Shown here: positions 47,945 to 60,171 of the stretch, in pieces
Layout: each line of letters begins with the position of its first letter
Position numbering within the stretch: position 1 is the first letter of the stretch
Source: Macrotis lagotis
Lineage: Eukaryota; Chordata; Mammalia; Peramelemorphia; Peramelidae
DNA: 64,000 bases
Assembly: GCF_037893015.1 (NCBI RefSeq)
Contig: NC_133662.1
Coordinates: 273,499,444-273,563,443 of the forward strand
Direction: 5' to 3'
Notes under the pieces: generated by a model
Databases searched by the model: none
The model's input: only the letters and a program-made list of their open reading frames with translations
What the model was told of the DNA's origin: nothing
Program-made: the position numbers and the translations under genes

Positions 47945-48960
47945 CCATCATTTCTTATAGAACAGTAATATTCCATTACATTCATATATCACAGCTTCTT
48001 TAGTCAATCTCCAATGGCTGAGCATCCCCTCAATTTCTACTTTTTTGTCACTACAAAAAGAGCTACAATAAATATTTTTGCATGTAAGGGTCTTTCCCCC
48101 TTTTTTTATGATCTCTTTGGAATACAGACTTAGTGGTATTGCTGGATGAAAGGGTATGTGCAGTTTTACTACTCTTTGAATATTGTTCAAAATTGCTCTC
48201 TAGAATAGTTGAATCAGTTCACAACTTCACCAAAAGGGCATTTGTGTCCCAGTTTTCCTACATCCTTTCCAACATTCATCATTTCCCTTTTCTGTCATAT
48301 TGGACAATCTGATCAGTATGAGGCTATGCCTCAAACTTGTAATTTGTGTCTCTCTAATCAATAGTGATTTAGGGGCCAGCTAGGTGGTGCAGTGGATAGA
48401 CCACTGGCCCTGGAGTCAGGAGGACCTGAGTTCAAATCTGTCTTCAGACACTTAATAATTACTCTGAGCAAGTCACTTAACCCCACTGCCTTGCAAAAAA
48501 ACAATAAATAGTGATTTAGAGCATTTTTATATGATTCTATATGTCAATTTTATATATCACTTTGATTCTTCTGAAAAAAGCTTATTCATATCCTTTGACC
48601 ATTTATCAGCTGATAAATTTGACTCAATTCTCCAGATATTTTGGAAATGATTCCTTTATTAGAAACACTAGCTGTAAAAATTCTCCCAATTTTCTGCCTT
48701 CATTCTAATTTTAGTTGCATTGTGTTTGTGCAAAACCTTTTAAATTTAATGTAATCAAAATTATCCATCTTGTATATATGTTTCCTATCTCTTGTTTGGT
48801 TATAAGTTCTTTTCTCTGTAGATCTGACAGGTAAACGATTTCTTGCTCTTCTAATTGGCTTATGGTGTCACTTTTTATATCTAAATCTAGTACCCATTTC
48901 TACTTCATTTTGGTACCAGTATATGTTGCCACAAAACTTTTGAGAAAAATGGTAAAATGG
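47945..48960 (-). mobile_element. Second old L1, 3' portion
   Basis: Antisense ORF2 C-terminal/3' region: TAGAACAGTAATATTCCATT, GCATCCCCTCAATTTCTAC, GGATGAAAGGGTATGTGCAG. It abuts the 5' end of the neighbouring L1 and is interrupted by a SINE at 48371-48505. Confidence 0.75.
48371..48505 (+). mobile_element. WSINE-type SINE
   Basis: Inserted in the L1 with an AATAGTGATTTA duplication. Confidence 0.9.
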
Positions 48961-49534
48961 TATATAGACCATACTTTTGATTTATGCATAAATTGGAGTT
49001 TCACAGTTATTGGCCTCACTCTCTCTTTGTCATAGTCTGGTGACAAAACAAAGCCAAGACAACCGGTAATGGCTCAAGACATACTGAATAATCTTGGCAT
49101 TTTAGATATCTAGCTAAGCTCTAAGTGCTTCAGCTGCCTTCATGACTATTGAAACAAATTGTTCTCATCTTCCCATTCCAACAGGGGAAGTCTTCACATA
49201 TTTGGGATAAACACTCCCTTAACTCTCTAGACAGTTTGAGATCCCTCAATATATATCAAATTTATTTAGTCCATCTGCTGAAATGGTTTACTAGGGTGTG
49301 GCCACTGAACAACTTCTTGAAGCCACAGGTAAGAGTTGGGTTAGGGTTAGAAAGGAGCCCTCACACCAGAAGTGGGTTCCCTGAACACACCTTCCCTTCC
49401 CATGGGCTTAAATAGACCCTCATTGGGTTATGTGAGTTCTCTCATTTTTGGGATACCTTAAAATAGTTTCTCATTAAAGCTATAATCATTAGATCAAGTG
49501 TGCATTCTTATAACAGATATGTCAGCTTTGTGAA
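48961..49534. other. Unassigned DNA
   Basis: No gene or repeat recognised. An 88-codon frame at 49149-49415 has no features. Confidence 0.35.
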
Positions 49535-49744
49535 AACCATGGTCCCTCTAGGCATGTAGCAGTAGAGGCTATTATGGAACCATCATGGACCATTGCAATG
49601 CTAAAGTTATTTTCACATTTGAACTGATAGTCCACTTATGTTATTCTCCTTCTATCTGGCAGTTTCTACAAGGAATTGGTTGACTTTAGTCATTTAGTAA
49701 TTAGTAATACATTTAGCAAAGTTTTAGTGTAGTCTCTTTTGTCA

Positions 49745-49990
49745 GTGGGCAACTTAGTTGACTCAATAGATAGAGCCCTGGGCCTGGTGTTAGAAAGATC
49801 TGAGTTGAAATACTGCTTCAGATACTTACTAACTGTTTGATCCTAAGCAAGTCAATTAACCTCATTGGCCTCATTTTCCTCATTTAGTACAATCATCTGG
49901 AGAAGGAGATGGTAAATTACTATAGCATCTTTGCCAAAAACAAAAACAAACAAGTCAAAATTCAAATAGAGTCATGAATAGTTGGACACA
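49745..49990 (+). mobile_element. MAR1/MIR-type SINE
   Basis: Head CAATAGATAGAGCCCTGG, 3' box CCTCATTTTCCTCATTTAG, then GTTGGACACACAC. Confidence 0.65.
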
Positions 49991-50029
49991 CACAAAAACA
50001 TTACTGAACAACAAGAAAAAAGATAGTTT

Positions 50030-50160
50030 TTGCACAGTAGATAGAGCACTAGTGCCCTGGAGTCATGAATACTGAGTTCAAATCCAGCCTCAGATACTTG
50101 ATACTTACCTATATGAGCCTGGATAAGACCATTGCCTCACAAAACAACCCTCTCCTCCAA
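50030..50160 (+). mobile_element. Diverged tRNA-type SINE
   Basis: GCACAGTAGATAGAGCACTA head, GAGTTCAAATCCAGCCTCAG core, and CATTGCCTCACAAAACAA end. Confidence 0.65.
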
Positions 50161-50464
50161 AAGATAGTTATGTCTGAAGAAATTCTATCCTTAAAAAGCT
50201 TGTTTTATAATATATAAAAATTGTTTAAAAAGAACCCCAAAGCAATATGTGCAATTGATCCTCAAGCTCAATCACCATTTAATACACTGTCATGAATCAA
50301 TAAAAAATAACTCTTTTAAAGAGTAACTAGTAAATCATTTGTTGACTGGCTAGGGAGCTAAAAGAAATGCATTCCAATCCATCAGCCCAAAAGCTTGTAC
50401 AATTTTACCATTTTCTATCTCATTCATATGTGAGCATTTTGGCAATATTTTGTACAAAAATCAT

Positions 50465-50720
50465 AATACAACTGGTGGTGCAGTGGATAAAATGCTGAGG
50501 CTTGAGTCTGGAAGACCTGAGTTCCAGTGCCACCTTAGAAATTTCTAATATAGTGACCTTGGGCAACTCATACCACCTCTGTTAACTTCAGTTTCAACAT
50601 CTCTAAAATGGGCATAAAAATAGCACCTATCTCCTAGGCTTCTCATAAGGATCAAATGAGATAATATTTATACAGTGCAAACCACAAAGCAGGTGCTGTT
50701 TAAATGCTAGCTATTGTTTT
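50465..50720 (+). mobile_element. MIR/MAR1 SINE, near full length
   Basis: Head GTGGTGCAGTGGATAAAATG, core, CATCTCTAAAATGGGCATAA, and 3' end GTGCTGTTTAAATGCTAGCT. Confidence 0.75.
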
Positions 50721-50999
50721 TTTAATCATTATTATTATTTTGATTTTTGACTATTTCCTCCTGAATTCTGCTTTCCTTAAATAAATTATTTACTTTTACT
50801 CCTTATATTCTTTTATGTTGAACTAAATGTATTTCCTTTGATAAACACTATCCTTTTGAATAGAGTGAGGTTTATGTTTCTTCTTAAATCATCTCTATCT
50901 TCATATAATAAATTATGAGCTCAGTGCCAGTAAGGACTGTTTTTTGTCTTCCTTTGTCTGCTCAGGGCTTAGCATGGAGGCAAGGTAGAACACAGAAGA

Positions 51000-52322
51000 T
51001 GCTTATTGTTTATTGACTGTGCCTAGAGCTGATACCAGACCCCCCCCCCCGCTTCTACCTCATTCCTTGCATTCTGGGCTCTCTCCTAATTGTCAGATGC
51101 ATGTTCTCGCCTTAGCTCTGTTTCTGTCTTTTTCTTGTACTCAATCACTGCTAAGTAGTCACCTTTGTCAGGTTCTAATCCATATTGAACCTGACTAGAC
51201 CCAATACTTAAGATCACAGAGGTTTCCTCCTGAAGGATTTCCTACTTGAGATCTCTCTATCATGCACTCCCCAAGTCAAAGTAATAGTCATCTACATAAA
51301 CTTAGCCAATGATTCTCCAAGAATAGGATGGAAGTTGAGCCACAGAGATAAGGAAAGGGTCATGGGTTGATTTTAGGATGACTTCCAATTAAAGTAGAAG
51401 CATTCATTCCTTATGTGTTGTTGAATTGAAAGAAAATCATGAAACCAGACTGCCTGGGTACCCTACAAATCTCAGCTGTGTCTTCACTATCATTTGACAT
51501 CTCTCTGATTCCTTATGTAACTCACCCCAACAGCTTTTCTAAATCTTTTCAATCCTCTCCAACCTTCTGTTATGATTTATTTTTTACCCTCTCCTCCCCT
51601 TCTCACCTGAGAACTTGAACTCTTATTTCACTGAAAAAACTGGACATTTATCAGGAACTTATTTATCCTCTTCCTCTCACATAAATCAGATGCATTTTTT
51701 CCCCTTTTAACCCCCAGTATCAGTTTAAAAAAATCATCCTTCTGTCTGTTAAAGAACATTCACTCATGTGTGCAAATTATTACATTACATCATACCATCT
51801 CCTCTTATATTTCTTCTCAGATAACCCTATTTTTCACTAACTCTCCCATGCTAATGATGCCTTTCCTTTGCCACAAGTAAAGCTATTTCTTTCTATACTC
51901 TCACTTGATCTATGCATCTCTAGATATTGTCCAATATCTTTCTTCCACTTCATGGCAAAACAACTAGACTTTGCCATTTATACCTGGTATCTCCAATTCT
52001 CTTCCCATGTTTTCTTTGAAAATTCTCTAGAGTTTAGCTTCTAGTGTCATTATCCAACTTTTTTCTCCAAAATTAGCAATAATCATGAAATCACTAAATT
52101 TGACAGACATTTCTTAATTCTCATCCTTCTTGCCTTTCCTTTACAGTCTTTGACATCATTGTTAACCCTTCTCTCTAGACTTAAGTGGCACCACTCTTCC
52201 CTGCTTCTCCCTTCTACCATATCCAAACTGAAACTCATTAACTTTCTACCAATCTCTATGAAGATTGAATTGATCCTGCTTCATTTTTCTTGTTTCTATT
52301 TGAAAGTCATTGATTTTGTCCT
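51000..52322 (+). mobile_element. L2 ORF2 fragment
   Basis: Diverged sense L2: ATTGTCCAATATCTTTCTTC, then TCATGGCAAAACAACTAGAC and a TTTGACATCATTGTTAACC segment (the 'D-V-D/H' region of L2 reverse transcriptase). Frame broken throughout. Confidence 0.6.
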
Positions 52323-52323
52323 T

Positions 52324-52375
52324 TAACTATGACTCTCTTAAGGTAGCCAAATGTTCTTCATCTAATTGGTGATGC
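52324..52375 (+). pseudogene. 28S rRNA domain IV fragment
   Basis: TAACTATGACTCTCTTAAGG directly followed by TAGCCAAATG, then TCATCTAATTGGTGATGC, matches the most conserved part of eukaryotic 28S rRNA (helices 69-71) apart from a few changes, mostly C-to-T at CpG-like positions. Similarity ends abruptly at about 52375. It includes the R2 retrotransposon target (CTTAAGGTAGCC). The match is to 28S sequence from memory. Confidence 0.7.
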
Positions 52376-53229
52376 TCTGAAGATGAGACCATTGAGAGAG
52401 GTTAGCTTTACATGTTTACAAGTTTCTTGCCATAAAAATACCACCCTGATGCTCTGTTCGGTGGTGCTGCAATACCTTGGAGCTTCATTGACATCCGAGA
52501 GGCCAAAGTCTCCCAGTGTGTCCAGACCAACATCACAGGTCCTGTTTCTTATACTGGCAGGTCACTGGGTTACAATGACTGGAAGAGGCAGTGAGAAAGA
52601 CATTTTTGCACAACATTCCTTTCACTTTAATCAATACATTGGAAATCTCTTGTCATTATTCTCTTGATGTCATCGTCTTCTTGGATTACAGAGGGCCACA
52701 ATCATCATCTGTTTTTGTCCTGTAACTACATAAGTCATGATTCTTTGTCTTTGAATTTCATTCAGATATTGTTGGCAGAGTTAAGTTTAAAAATCCAGCT
52801 CTCCTGCTCATCACTATCTTGCATGAATCTGACTTGTGGGGTTGTGTATAAACCCAAGAGAGTTGGGCCTTATAGTTTCCACCTCCAAGCTTCTAGCTTG
52901 CCATCTTGCCCCTGGACTCAGGCAATGAGCTTCTTAGCCTCATGAGTGAAGAAAGGCCTGTTGTTGGTAGCACCCCTTACCAAACCTCCAACCAGTCAAG
53001 TTGTTCCCTGTTCCTCAGCATTGTAGCCTGTCATGAAGCCCTTAATCTCAGGGTGTTCTCTACCTGCTCTTTTATTTTCTCTGTACTTCTTAAATCCAAA
53101 TCAGTGATTTGGAGGTGAGTCACTGGCCCTTAATTGACATGCTGCATGCTCCTGTTAATGTTATTTTGCTCAGAGAATTACCTGTTTATTCTTTTGTTAA
53201 ATTTCAGATCTAATAATTTCCTTTATTAA
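52376..53229 (+). other. Insertion in the L2 with a possible RTE-type SINE tail
   Basis: L2 sequence resumes near 53230, so 52324-53229 is foreign to it. The part ending near 52707 (GATGTCATCGTCTTCTTGG, then CCACAATCATCAT) resembles the RTE-SINE 3' end at 1900-1945. The rest is unassigned. Confidence 0.35.
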
Positions 53230-53960
53230 TGCTCTTGAAGGCATCCTTATTTCTAGTTGTCCAGGCTTATAAATGACTCTCACACATTCTCACTCCTCTC
53301 TGTTATTCAATCTGTGGCAAAGTCCTGTTGATTCCTCCTTTGTGAATCTCTCCCATATACCCCCTTCTCTCCTAACATTGTTACTTTATTATTTCAGTCC
53401 CAGTCACCTCACACCTGAGGCATTTAGCTGCTTTCAAGTATTTCCCCAGTCCAGTCAATCCTTCACCCAGTCAAGTTCATCTTCCTTAAACTCTCATTGG
53501 ACCATGTCACCACTTACAAAGAGGATCAAATATAAAATCTCTAGAGTTTCTTTAGTGCTCTTTATTACCAACCCTTCTACTCTTCCAGTCTTCTTTCATC
53601 TATTTCACCCATATAATCCAATGATATAAGCCTCCTTTCTATTCAGGGAACAGGACTATGTACTCCCTTGACTTATTTGGGTTTTCCTCCCCATCCCTGT
53701 TGCCTAGAATGCTCACACTAGCTTCCCTAGAGTCCACCTTCCACAATCAGCCTTTTCCCAGTCCTCTTTAACTTTTCTCTCTTGACCAGCTCTAATTTAT
53801 CCCATCTATATTGGATTTCTTATATAGTTGTTGGCATGTTGTCTGTCAGACAGAACTCCCTGAAAGCAGGGGACTTCTGTTGCATTGTTTGTTGTTCCTG
53901 GTACTTTGCACAAGACATAGCACTTATAAATGTTTGTTGTCTTGAAGGTCCAAGAAAAAT
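53230..53960 (+). mobile_element. L2 3' end
   Basis: CAAAGTCCTGTTGATTCCTC, CCAGTCACCTCACACCTGAG, CATTGGACCATGTCACCACT and a terminal TATAAATGTTTGTTG-like end. Confidence 0.75.
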
Positions 53961-54630
53961 CTCACATTGGCAAGTCTACCCCTTCTTGCCCTTTCAAGAA
54001 AATCCCATGCTTCCAAATTCCAAACAATGACTTCTTAAAAGATCATAGATTATCTCTGGAAGAAGCTGAAAGGCCATGGAGTCCAACCCTTTCATTTTAA
54101 TGATGAAAAAACTGAGAAAAAAATGTAAAAACCTTAGGCTCATTAGTCCAATGACCCAGGAAATCAGCTAAAAATATCTGAAAAAGATTTCAAGGCAGAT
54201 TTTGCTGTCCCCCCCCCCCCAAATCTAGCTTTTACTTCATCACAACACAGAGAAAATCAGCTCTCATATACCTACTTTCACCTCACTCACCTGGACAGCA
54301 GCTCCTTGGGTCTCCTTGCTCCAGCATCCATGATGCTTCCCTTTGCTCTATAAAAAAGATCACATCTTCTCTGGGAATTGGAAGCCCTGGACAGGAGAAA
54401 TCAGTTATGGATGAGCTTGGATACAGAACTGCTTCCATTTTGAGCAGCTCCATTCATCATGTTCATATATGAGTCTATATTCATCCTTGGTGTTAGTAAT
54501 AAATGTAACCCCAAAGAGGAAGTATCCTGTTGTGTGACTTCTGAGAAACAATCAAATCTCACATCCTCCTCCCTGTTATGCTTCAATCTGAAAGAAAATC
54601 TGAACCCCATATCAGCCTTGAACTCTAGAT

Positions 54631-54918
54631 ACAGGGATCTTGACTAATCATCTTTTGTCCTATTCCTTTACCTGGCTTTTCTCCCCTGAAGCCTATATAC
54701 ATCTTGTATACTGTTCATTTGGAGAATGTTTGCCTCTGCAGGTGAAATTCTCCTACTGGAGGAAAAAATACTAAAATATTAAAACTAATTGATATTAAAT
54801 AAAACTTAGAAGAATAAACCTTAGTTGGTCCAAATTCTCTTTTTTGTTCAGTCTGTTATTCCTGGTATCCAAGGGACATGCAAGTAAGGACCACATGACT
54901 AGGACTCCTGAAGGTTAG
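54631..54918. other. Unassigned DNA
   Basis: No feature recognised. Confidence 0.3.
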
Positions 54919-55083
54919 TTGTTTTTTTTTTTTTTTTTTTTAGGTTTTTACAAGGCAAATGGGGTTAAGTGGTTTGCCCAAGGCCATACAGCTAGGTAAT
55001 TACTAACTGTCTTAGGCCACATTTGAACCAGGTACTCCTGACTCCAGAGCTGGTGCTTTATCCACTGTGCCACCTAGCTGCCC
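54919..55083 (-). mobile_element. WSINE-type SINE
   Basis: Reverse copy with an uninterrupted T-run tail and a CTGAAGGTTAG duplication. Confidence 0.9.
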
Positions 55084-55234
55084 CTGAAGGTTAGCTTTTA
55101 TAGTATTTTGGTGGGGGGGGAGCTTTGGGAAGAGCTGGCAGATCATGGAATCAATTTAGAATCAGAAAATTTGGTCTTGCTGCACTTTCTTCATAGAAGG
55201 ATAGACTCCTTCAATAGTTTCCATTATCTAGAAA

Positions 55235-55610
55235 TTAGAGGCAGTTTATAGAGCAATGGAAAGAGTCCTCGACCTGGAGTCAGGAAAGCCTGAGTTTAAA
55301 TGTGGTCTCAGACTATGACTGGCTGTGTCTCTCTACAAGTTACCTAACCTCTGTTTGGCTCAATTTCCTCACCTGTCAAATGGGAATAATACCATCAGCT
55401 AACTTAGATGGTTGTTGTTTGTCCTTCAGTCATGAAAAAAACTATGACCTGGGGAAGGTGATTCATGACTTGCAAGTAGATTGGATTTAAGTGAGGCAGT
55501 TAGCAGACTCGCTCTCTTCTCCTCAACATGGAGGGTTATTGTGAGGATGAAGTGGCATAGTTCCTGATGAACTGTAGGTGACTACAAATGCTTAGTCCCT
55601 TCCCTTCCTT
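55235..55610 (+). mobile_element. MIR/MAR1-type SINE, split
   Basis: Head GAGCAATGGAAAGAGTCCTC, 3' box CTCACCTGTCAAATGGGAAT, interrupted by an RTE-SINE-like remnant (TTGTTTGTCCTTCAGTCATG). Confidence 0.55.
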
Positions 55611-55732
55611 TCCCACCATCTGTGCCCATTTTAGGGCAGTAGGAAATAAGATTAAGGACAAACTTGGTCCCTTGGGACAACTAGGTGATGGGAGTTACAA
55701 ATGGATGCTTGTTTAAAAAAAAAGAAGATAGC

Positions 55733-55878
55733 TGGGGCAACTAGATGGCGCAGTGGATAGAGTATTGCCCTGGAGTTAGGAGGACCTGAGTTCAAATCTG
55801 ACATCAGACACTTAATAATTTACCTGTGTGACCTTGAGCAAGTCACTTTAGGCATTGCCTTGCCAAAAAACAAAACTA
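55733..55878 (+). mobile_element. WSINE-type SINE
   Basis: GGGGCAACTAGATGGCGCAG head, A-rich end. Confidence 0.88.
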
Positions 55879-56654
55879 AAATATCCCAAATGCTCCACTT
55901 ACTCCAAAGAGGAAGAGGTTGCAAAGGAAAGTTCCCCAAGCTGTTTTCAGAGATTTGGCAACAAAATTCACGTCCAGGTAGACTGAGTGACCTCTGAAAT
56001 TTTTCCACAATGTTTTGGTCTTCAATGTGAGAACTGGTATGAGGCATCTTCAGAAGCAACAAAAGAAACCTTTGGGTTCCTATCACACAATGTAAAGACC
56101 TTTTAGAGAAAACTAGGCAGCAAGAGGACCCTGTCTCTTGGACACAGGAGAACAACATATCCCTCTTTCTAATAATATTGATAAATATTTGCAGTCCTAC
56201 ATGTTAGGGAATGAAAAGTTTCCCTTTTATTGCACTCAGAATTTCTATAGGATGTGGTCCTTACCCAGGAAGAGCAGGTTATGATTATTCTATAGCATGA
56301 CTTTTACAACTCCTTCTAAGGATGGTACCAAGAGATCCCATTGTTCCTGGGTGGACTTCGCAGCCATATTCTTGAATGTCACCAACTCCTGGGGCGAAAG
56401 TTGGGGCTGGGGTGGTCTGTGCAAAATAAATCCCAAATCTGAAATCATTTTAGAAAGCCTTTTATTATACTATCTGGCAAAGGAGAAAGTTGGGGACAGG
56501 TTTGGCTCCCTCCTCAGTTTTTTGTGAGATTACATTTAGACAAGGGTCTTAGAACATTGTCCTGACTACAGGTAGGTCATAGGTAGTTTCCAGAGTGGAG
56601 CCATGTGAGGTGTATATCAACAGGTAAGTATAAATATTCAATTTAATTTGGAGA
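55879..56654. other. Unassigned DNA
   Basis: A 112-codon minus frame overlaps the SINE edge at 55820-56158. No domain or repeat was recognised. Confidence 0.35.
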
Positions 56655-56880
56655 ACCTCAGACTCTACTAGGTGATGTGGTATATAGTGCATCTGCCCTG
56701 GAGTCAGGAAGATTCCTCTTCATGAGTTCAAATATGGCCTCAGACTTTGAATCTGGGCAAGTCATTTAACTCTATTTAGTCCAGTTTCCTCATCCATAAA
56801 ACGAGTTGAAGAAGGAAACAGCAAATCTTTGCCAGGAAAATTACAAATGGGGTCAGTAAGAATTAGACACAACTAAGTAA
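56655..56880 (+). mobile_element. MAR1-type SINE
   Basis: CTAGGTGATGTGGTATATAG head, TCCTCATCCATAAAACGAGT box, AATTAGACACAACTAAGTAA end. Confidence 0.7.
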
Positions 56881-57121
56881 TTTGGAAACTAATGCAGAAA
56901 ATGAATTGGAAATATAACCACATATGTAACTGGTACAAAGCAGAGTGACTTGGCTGGAGGGTATCCTGGCAGAAGGAATGAGAAAAGCAGAGCAACATCA
57001 TTGTGAAATGGAGAACGATCGAAAGAAATACAAGGGAGACAAAAATGACAGATTGTGAGGACAGATTAAGGAACAAAGCATCTAAGAATTATTGTGGGTT
57101 TAAGATTAATTTAACTTGTTG

Positions 57122-57260
57122 GGGAGCAGCTAGGTGGACAGTAGATACAGCACTGGCTTTGGACTTAGCACTTGAGTTCAAATCCAGGTTCAAACATTTA
57201 ACACATACTTAGTGTGACCCTAAGTAAGTCAGTGAACTCGCTTTGTCTCTCTTAACCTCT
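57122..57260 (+). mobile_element. Diverged WSINE-type SINE
   Basis: GGAGCAGCTAGGTGGACAGT head and TGAGTTCAAATCCAGGTTC core. Confidence 0.7.
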
Positions 57261-57508
57261 AATCAAGTTGTTTACAAGTCTGCATTGTTTCTGTGGGATA
57301 GAGCACTGCCAGTTCTTTCCACTTATTCTCAGAAGAGTAAAACTGGAGAGATGTCCTCAGATAACATCTGGCCCATATATCCAGGGGAGGGATTGGAATA
57401 CCCACTGTTGGTCTAGGATGGAGAGCCAGGGTTAGAAGTGCCCAAGAAAAGCTTCCATCCTTCCTATCTTCTTGGTTCTTTCTGTTCTGGGCTTATCAAG
57501 ATATCATG

Positions 57509-57563
<55 letters not shown>

Positions 57564-57729
57564 AGAGCTCAGTCCTCTTGAGCTCAATGAATCTTTTGCT
57601 GAGAAAGCTCTGCAAATGTCTCCTAGTCACATATATAAAGCTTGCTTGAGTTTCTCCCTTTTACTTTCTTGGATTCCTGTACTTAACAGGGCCAGGTTTG
57701 AACCATTCTTTTGTAACCCCTTTCTCTTT
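57261..57729. other. Unassigned DNA with a (CT)n tract
   Basis: A (CT)23 array lies at 57513-57558. Otherwise no feature was seen. Confidence 0.5.
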
Positions 57730-58290
57730 TATAACTGAAATTTTATTTTTCCATTTACATTCTATGGTAGTTTCACATTTGTCCATTTTCAAATTTACAA
57801 ATTACACATTTTTCCACCATCCCCCCTTCTCTTTTCACTCATGGTGGTGAACAATCTGGTAAAAGTTCTATATGTACATTTCTATTTAAAATATTTATAT
57901 ATTAGACATTTTGTGTTTAAAAAGTGATCATAGTATGCATTCAGATTCTGTGGTATTTTTCTCTGGATGTGGATAGCATTCCCCATAGCAGGTCTCTCAA
58001 GGTTGTCCTTGTTCACTGAATTGCTAAGAGGAGCTGCATATATTGTAGCTGATCATCTCACAATGTTATTGATAATGTGTACAATGATATCTTGGTTCTG
58101 TTCCCCTTACTCAGCATTAGTTCACATAATTCTTCCCATGCTTCTCTAAAGTCCAACCATTCATAATTTCTTATAGAACAATAATACTCCATAGCATTCA
58201 TATATCATAACTTTGTTACCCCTTTCTAATTAGTGAGTTTGTCTTTTAACAATTAAATTATAATTCAATAATTTTAGTTAAAATTTTAAA
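57730..58290 (-). mobile_element. L1 3' UTR and ORF2 end
   Basis: Antisense: TCTGGATGTGGATAGCATTC, GAACAATAATACTCCATAGC. It ends at an AT-rich junction. Confidence 0.7.
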
Positions 58291-59235
58291 ATAAAACTTA
58301 TTTTAATAATCAAGAATTTGTTTTTCTTCCTTCCCCCTCCCCAATAAAAAAAAGGAAACCAATAGGGGCAGCTAGGTAATGCAGTGGATAAAGCACCAGC
58401 CCTGGAGTCAAGAGGACCTGGGTTCACATCCAGCCTTAGACACTTACTTAATAATTACCTAGCTATGTGACCTTAGGCAAGTCACTTAACCCCATTTCCT
58501 TGTTAAAAAAGAATTTTAAAAAATAGTAGAAAAAGGAAACAAATTTCCCATATCAAGCATGTCCAAAGAAGTATCTCATTCTAAATCTTTAGCCCATCAT
58601 TTGGGGTGGGCAGTATTCTCCATTATTGGTCCTCTGGAATGAGAGCTCACCCTGCATCAATTCATATAAAGCCTCCCCAGTCTCTCTGAAGCTATCTCTT
58701 CCATCATTATTCATATATCAAAATTTGTTCAGCCAATTTTAAACTAGTGCCTGCTCTTTAAGTTTCCAGTTTTTTGCCATTACAAAGTGTTAAAATTAAA
58801 CACATAGACACACACATCTGTTAAACCTTTTCCTTATTCTTTGATCTCTTTTGGGGTAGGGACCTAGATGTGATCCTTTTGGGTAAAAGGGTTATGCATA
58901 ATAGAATAACTTAGTCATTCAAAATTGTTTTTTTTAAAAAACACTTGTTAATGAATACAACATTCTCTTGATTCCACTCATTTCACTTTTCATTGTTTCA
59001 TGCAAGTCTTTCCATGTTTTTATTATTTCTTATAGCAGTTTTTCTTTTATGATTGAATACAACATGTTCAGTCATTCCCCAGTGATGGGCATCTTCACAA
59101 TTTCTAGTTTTGGGCTTTTTTTTGCCATTACAAAGAATACTGCATTTTAGAACATTTAGGTTCTTTTCCTTTTCCCCTAATCACCTTTGGAAATAGATCT
59201 AGTAATGGTATCATTGGGTCAAAGGGTTATAAATA
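58291..59235 (-). mobile_element. Another L1 3' end
   Basis: Antisense 3' UTR split by the SINE at 58362. Further landmarks are TCCAGTTTTTTGCCATTACA and AATGGTATCATTGGGTCAAA. Two overlapping L1 3' ends may be present (58740-58930 and 58960-59235 cover similar ORF2/3' UTR segments). Confidence 0.65.
58362..58515 (+). mobile_element. WSINE-type SINE
   Basis: GGGGCAGCTAGGTAATGCAG head, full core, A-rich end. Confidence 0.88.
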
Positions 59236-59479
59236 TGAAAAACATAGGGTTAAAATAACATGATAGAAAATATAGGTTAGACATGACATTTTATTCTCTA
59301 GTATTTACCATAACTCTGTAGGTAGAGGCCATCTGTCCCAGATGACCACCCTGAACCTAGAAGAGAAAGGAATATTTGTCCATAAACAAAGTTGCACAAT
59401 ATTCAGACACCTAATTGCTCCTCAAAGACTATCATCCTTATACAATATTATCTGATGAATTGTTATCTCTTCCTGGATT
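59236..59479. other. Unassigned DNA
   Basis: No feature recognised. Confidence 0.3.
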
Positions 59480-60165
59480 TTAAGCATCATAAGGGCAGGA
59501 TAGATTTTCCAACCTTCCAATCATTTGTCTTCCTGCATTTGAAAAATCTTGACTTCTTACCTCCTGGCTAACTGAGACATGAAGGCTGAGGACTCTAAAG
59601 GCAGTTGAATAACTGGCCATTCAGCCCCCATGAGGTCTATCTCTGGAGATCCTTGAGCTGCTGAGAAGAGTAGAGCCAAATACAGGCCATCATCAGTGTT
59701 CTCTTGTTCTGCTTTGCTTACTTACTTTTTGCATCAGGTCATGGAATTCTGTCCAGTTAAGACCATAACCCTTAGTCATTTCTTTGTGGGGGTTTGATTT
59801 CCCCTAAGTGAAGATTTTTAGGTTTTATTCCCCTTCCCCCACCAAATCGACAGAATAACAATCTTCATGTTAGTTTTATGAATATTTTCTTTTTCTTCCC
59901 AGATGTATGAAGCAATTTTTAACCTTCTTTTAAGGTCCCAGATTCTCTCTCTCCCTCCTTTTCCCTTCCCTGAAGGAGCCAAGCAATTTGATATTGGTGA
60001 CATGTTGATGAGAGGTACAGAATAGGTAGGAGGACCCCACCTGTCCCCCCTCCCACCCTAAGCCCTAAAAGTTCCCTTGACTTGGTCTCATAAGCAAAAC
60101 CACCTCCAGGAACATGGCTGTCTATGAGATCCTAGGTCTTTTGGAATTATTTACTGATCAGAGAG
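59480..60165 (+). repeat. Tandemly duplicated block, left copy
   Basis: 59480-60010 pairs with 61640-62165 in the same orientation: GCATCAGGTCATGGAA (59731 vs 61777), AAGTGAAGATTTTTA (59806 vs 61858), GAATATTTTCTTTTT (59880 vs 61932), GTCCCAGATTCTCTCT (59934 vs 62106). The paired region ends before the LTR insertion at 60166. Confidence 0.65.
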
Positions 60166-60171
60166 ACTAAT

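Larger units (their letters stand above)
49535..54630 (+). repeat. Local duplication, copy B (expanded)
   Basis: The blocks listed for 34128-35785 recur here in the same order and orientation, spread over about 5 kb. The extra length is SINEs (49745-50720), a longer L2 (51.0-54.0 kb) and an insertion within that L2 (52.3-53.2 kb). Confidence 0.65.
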
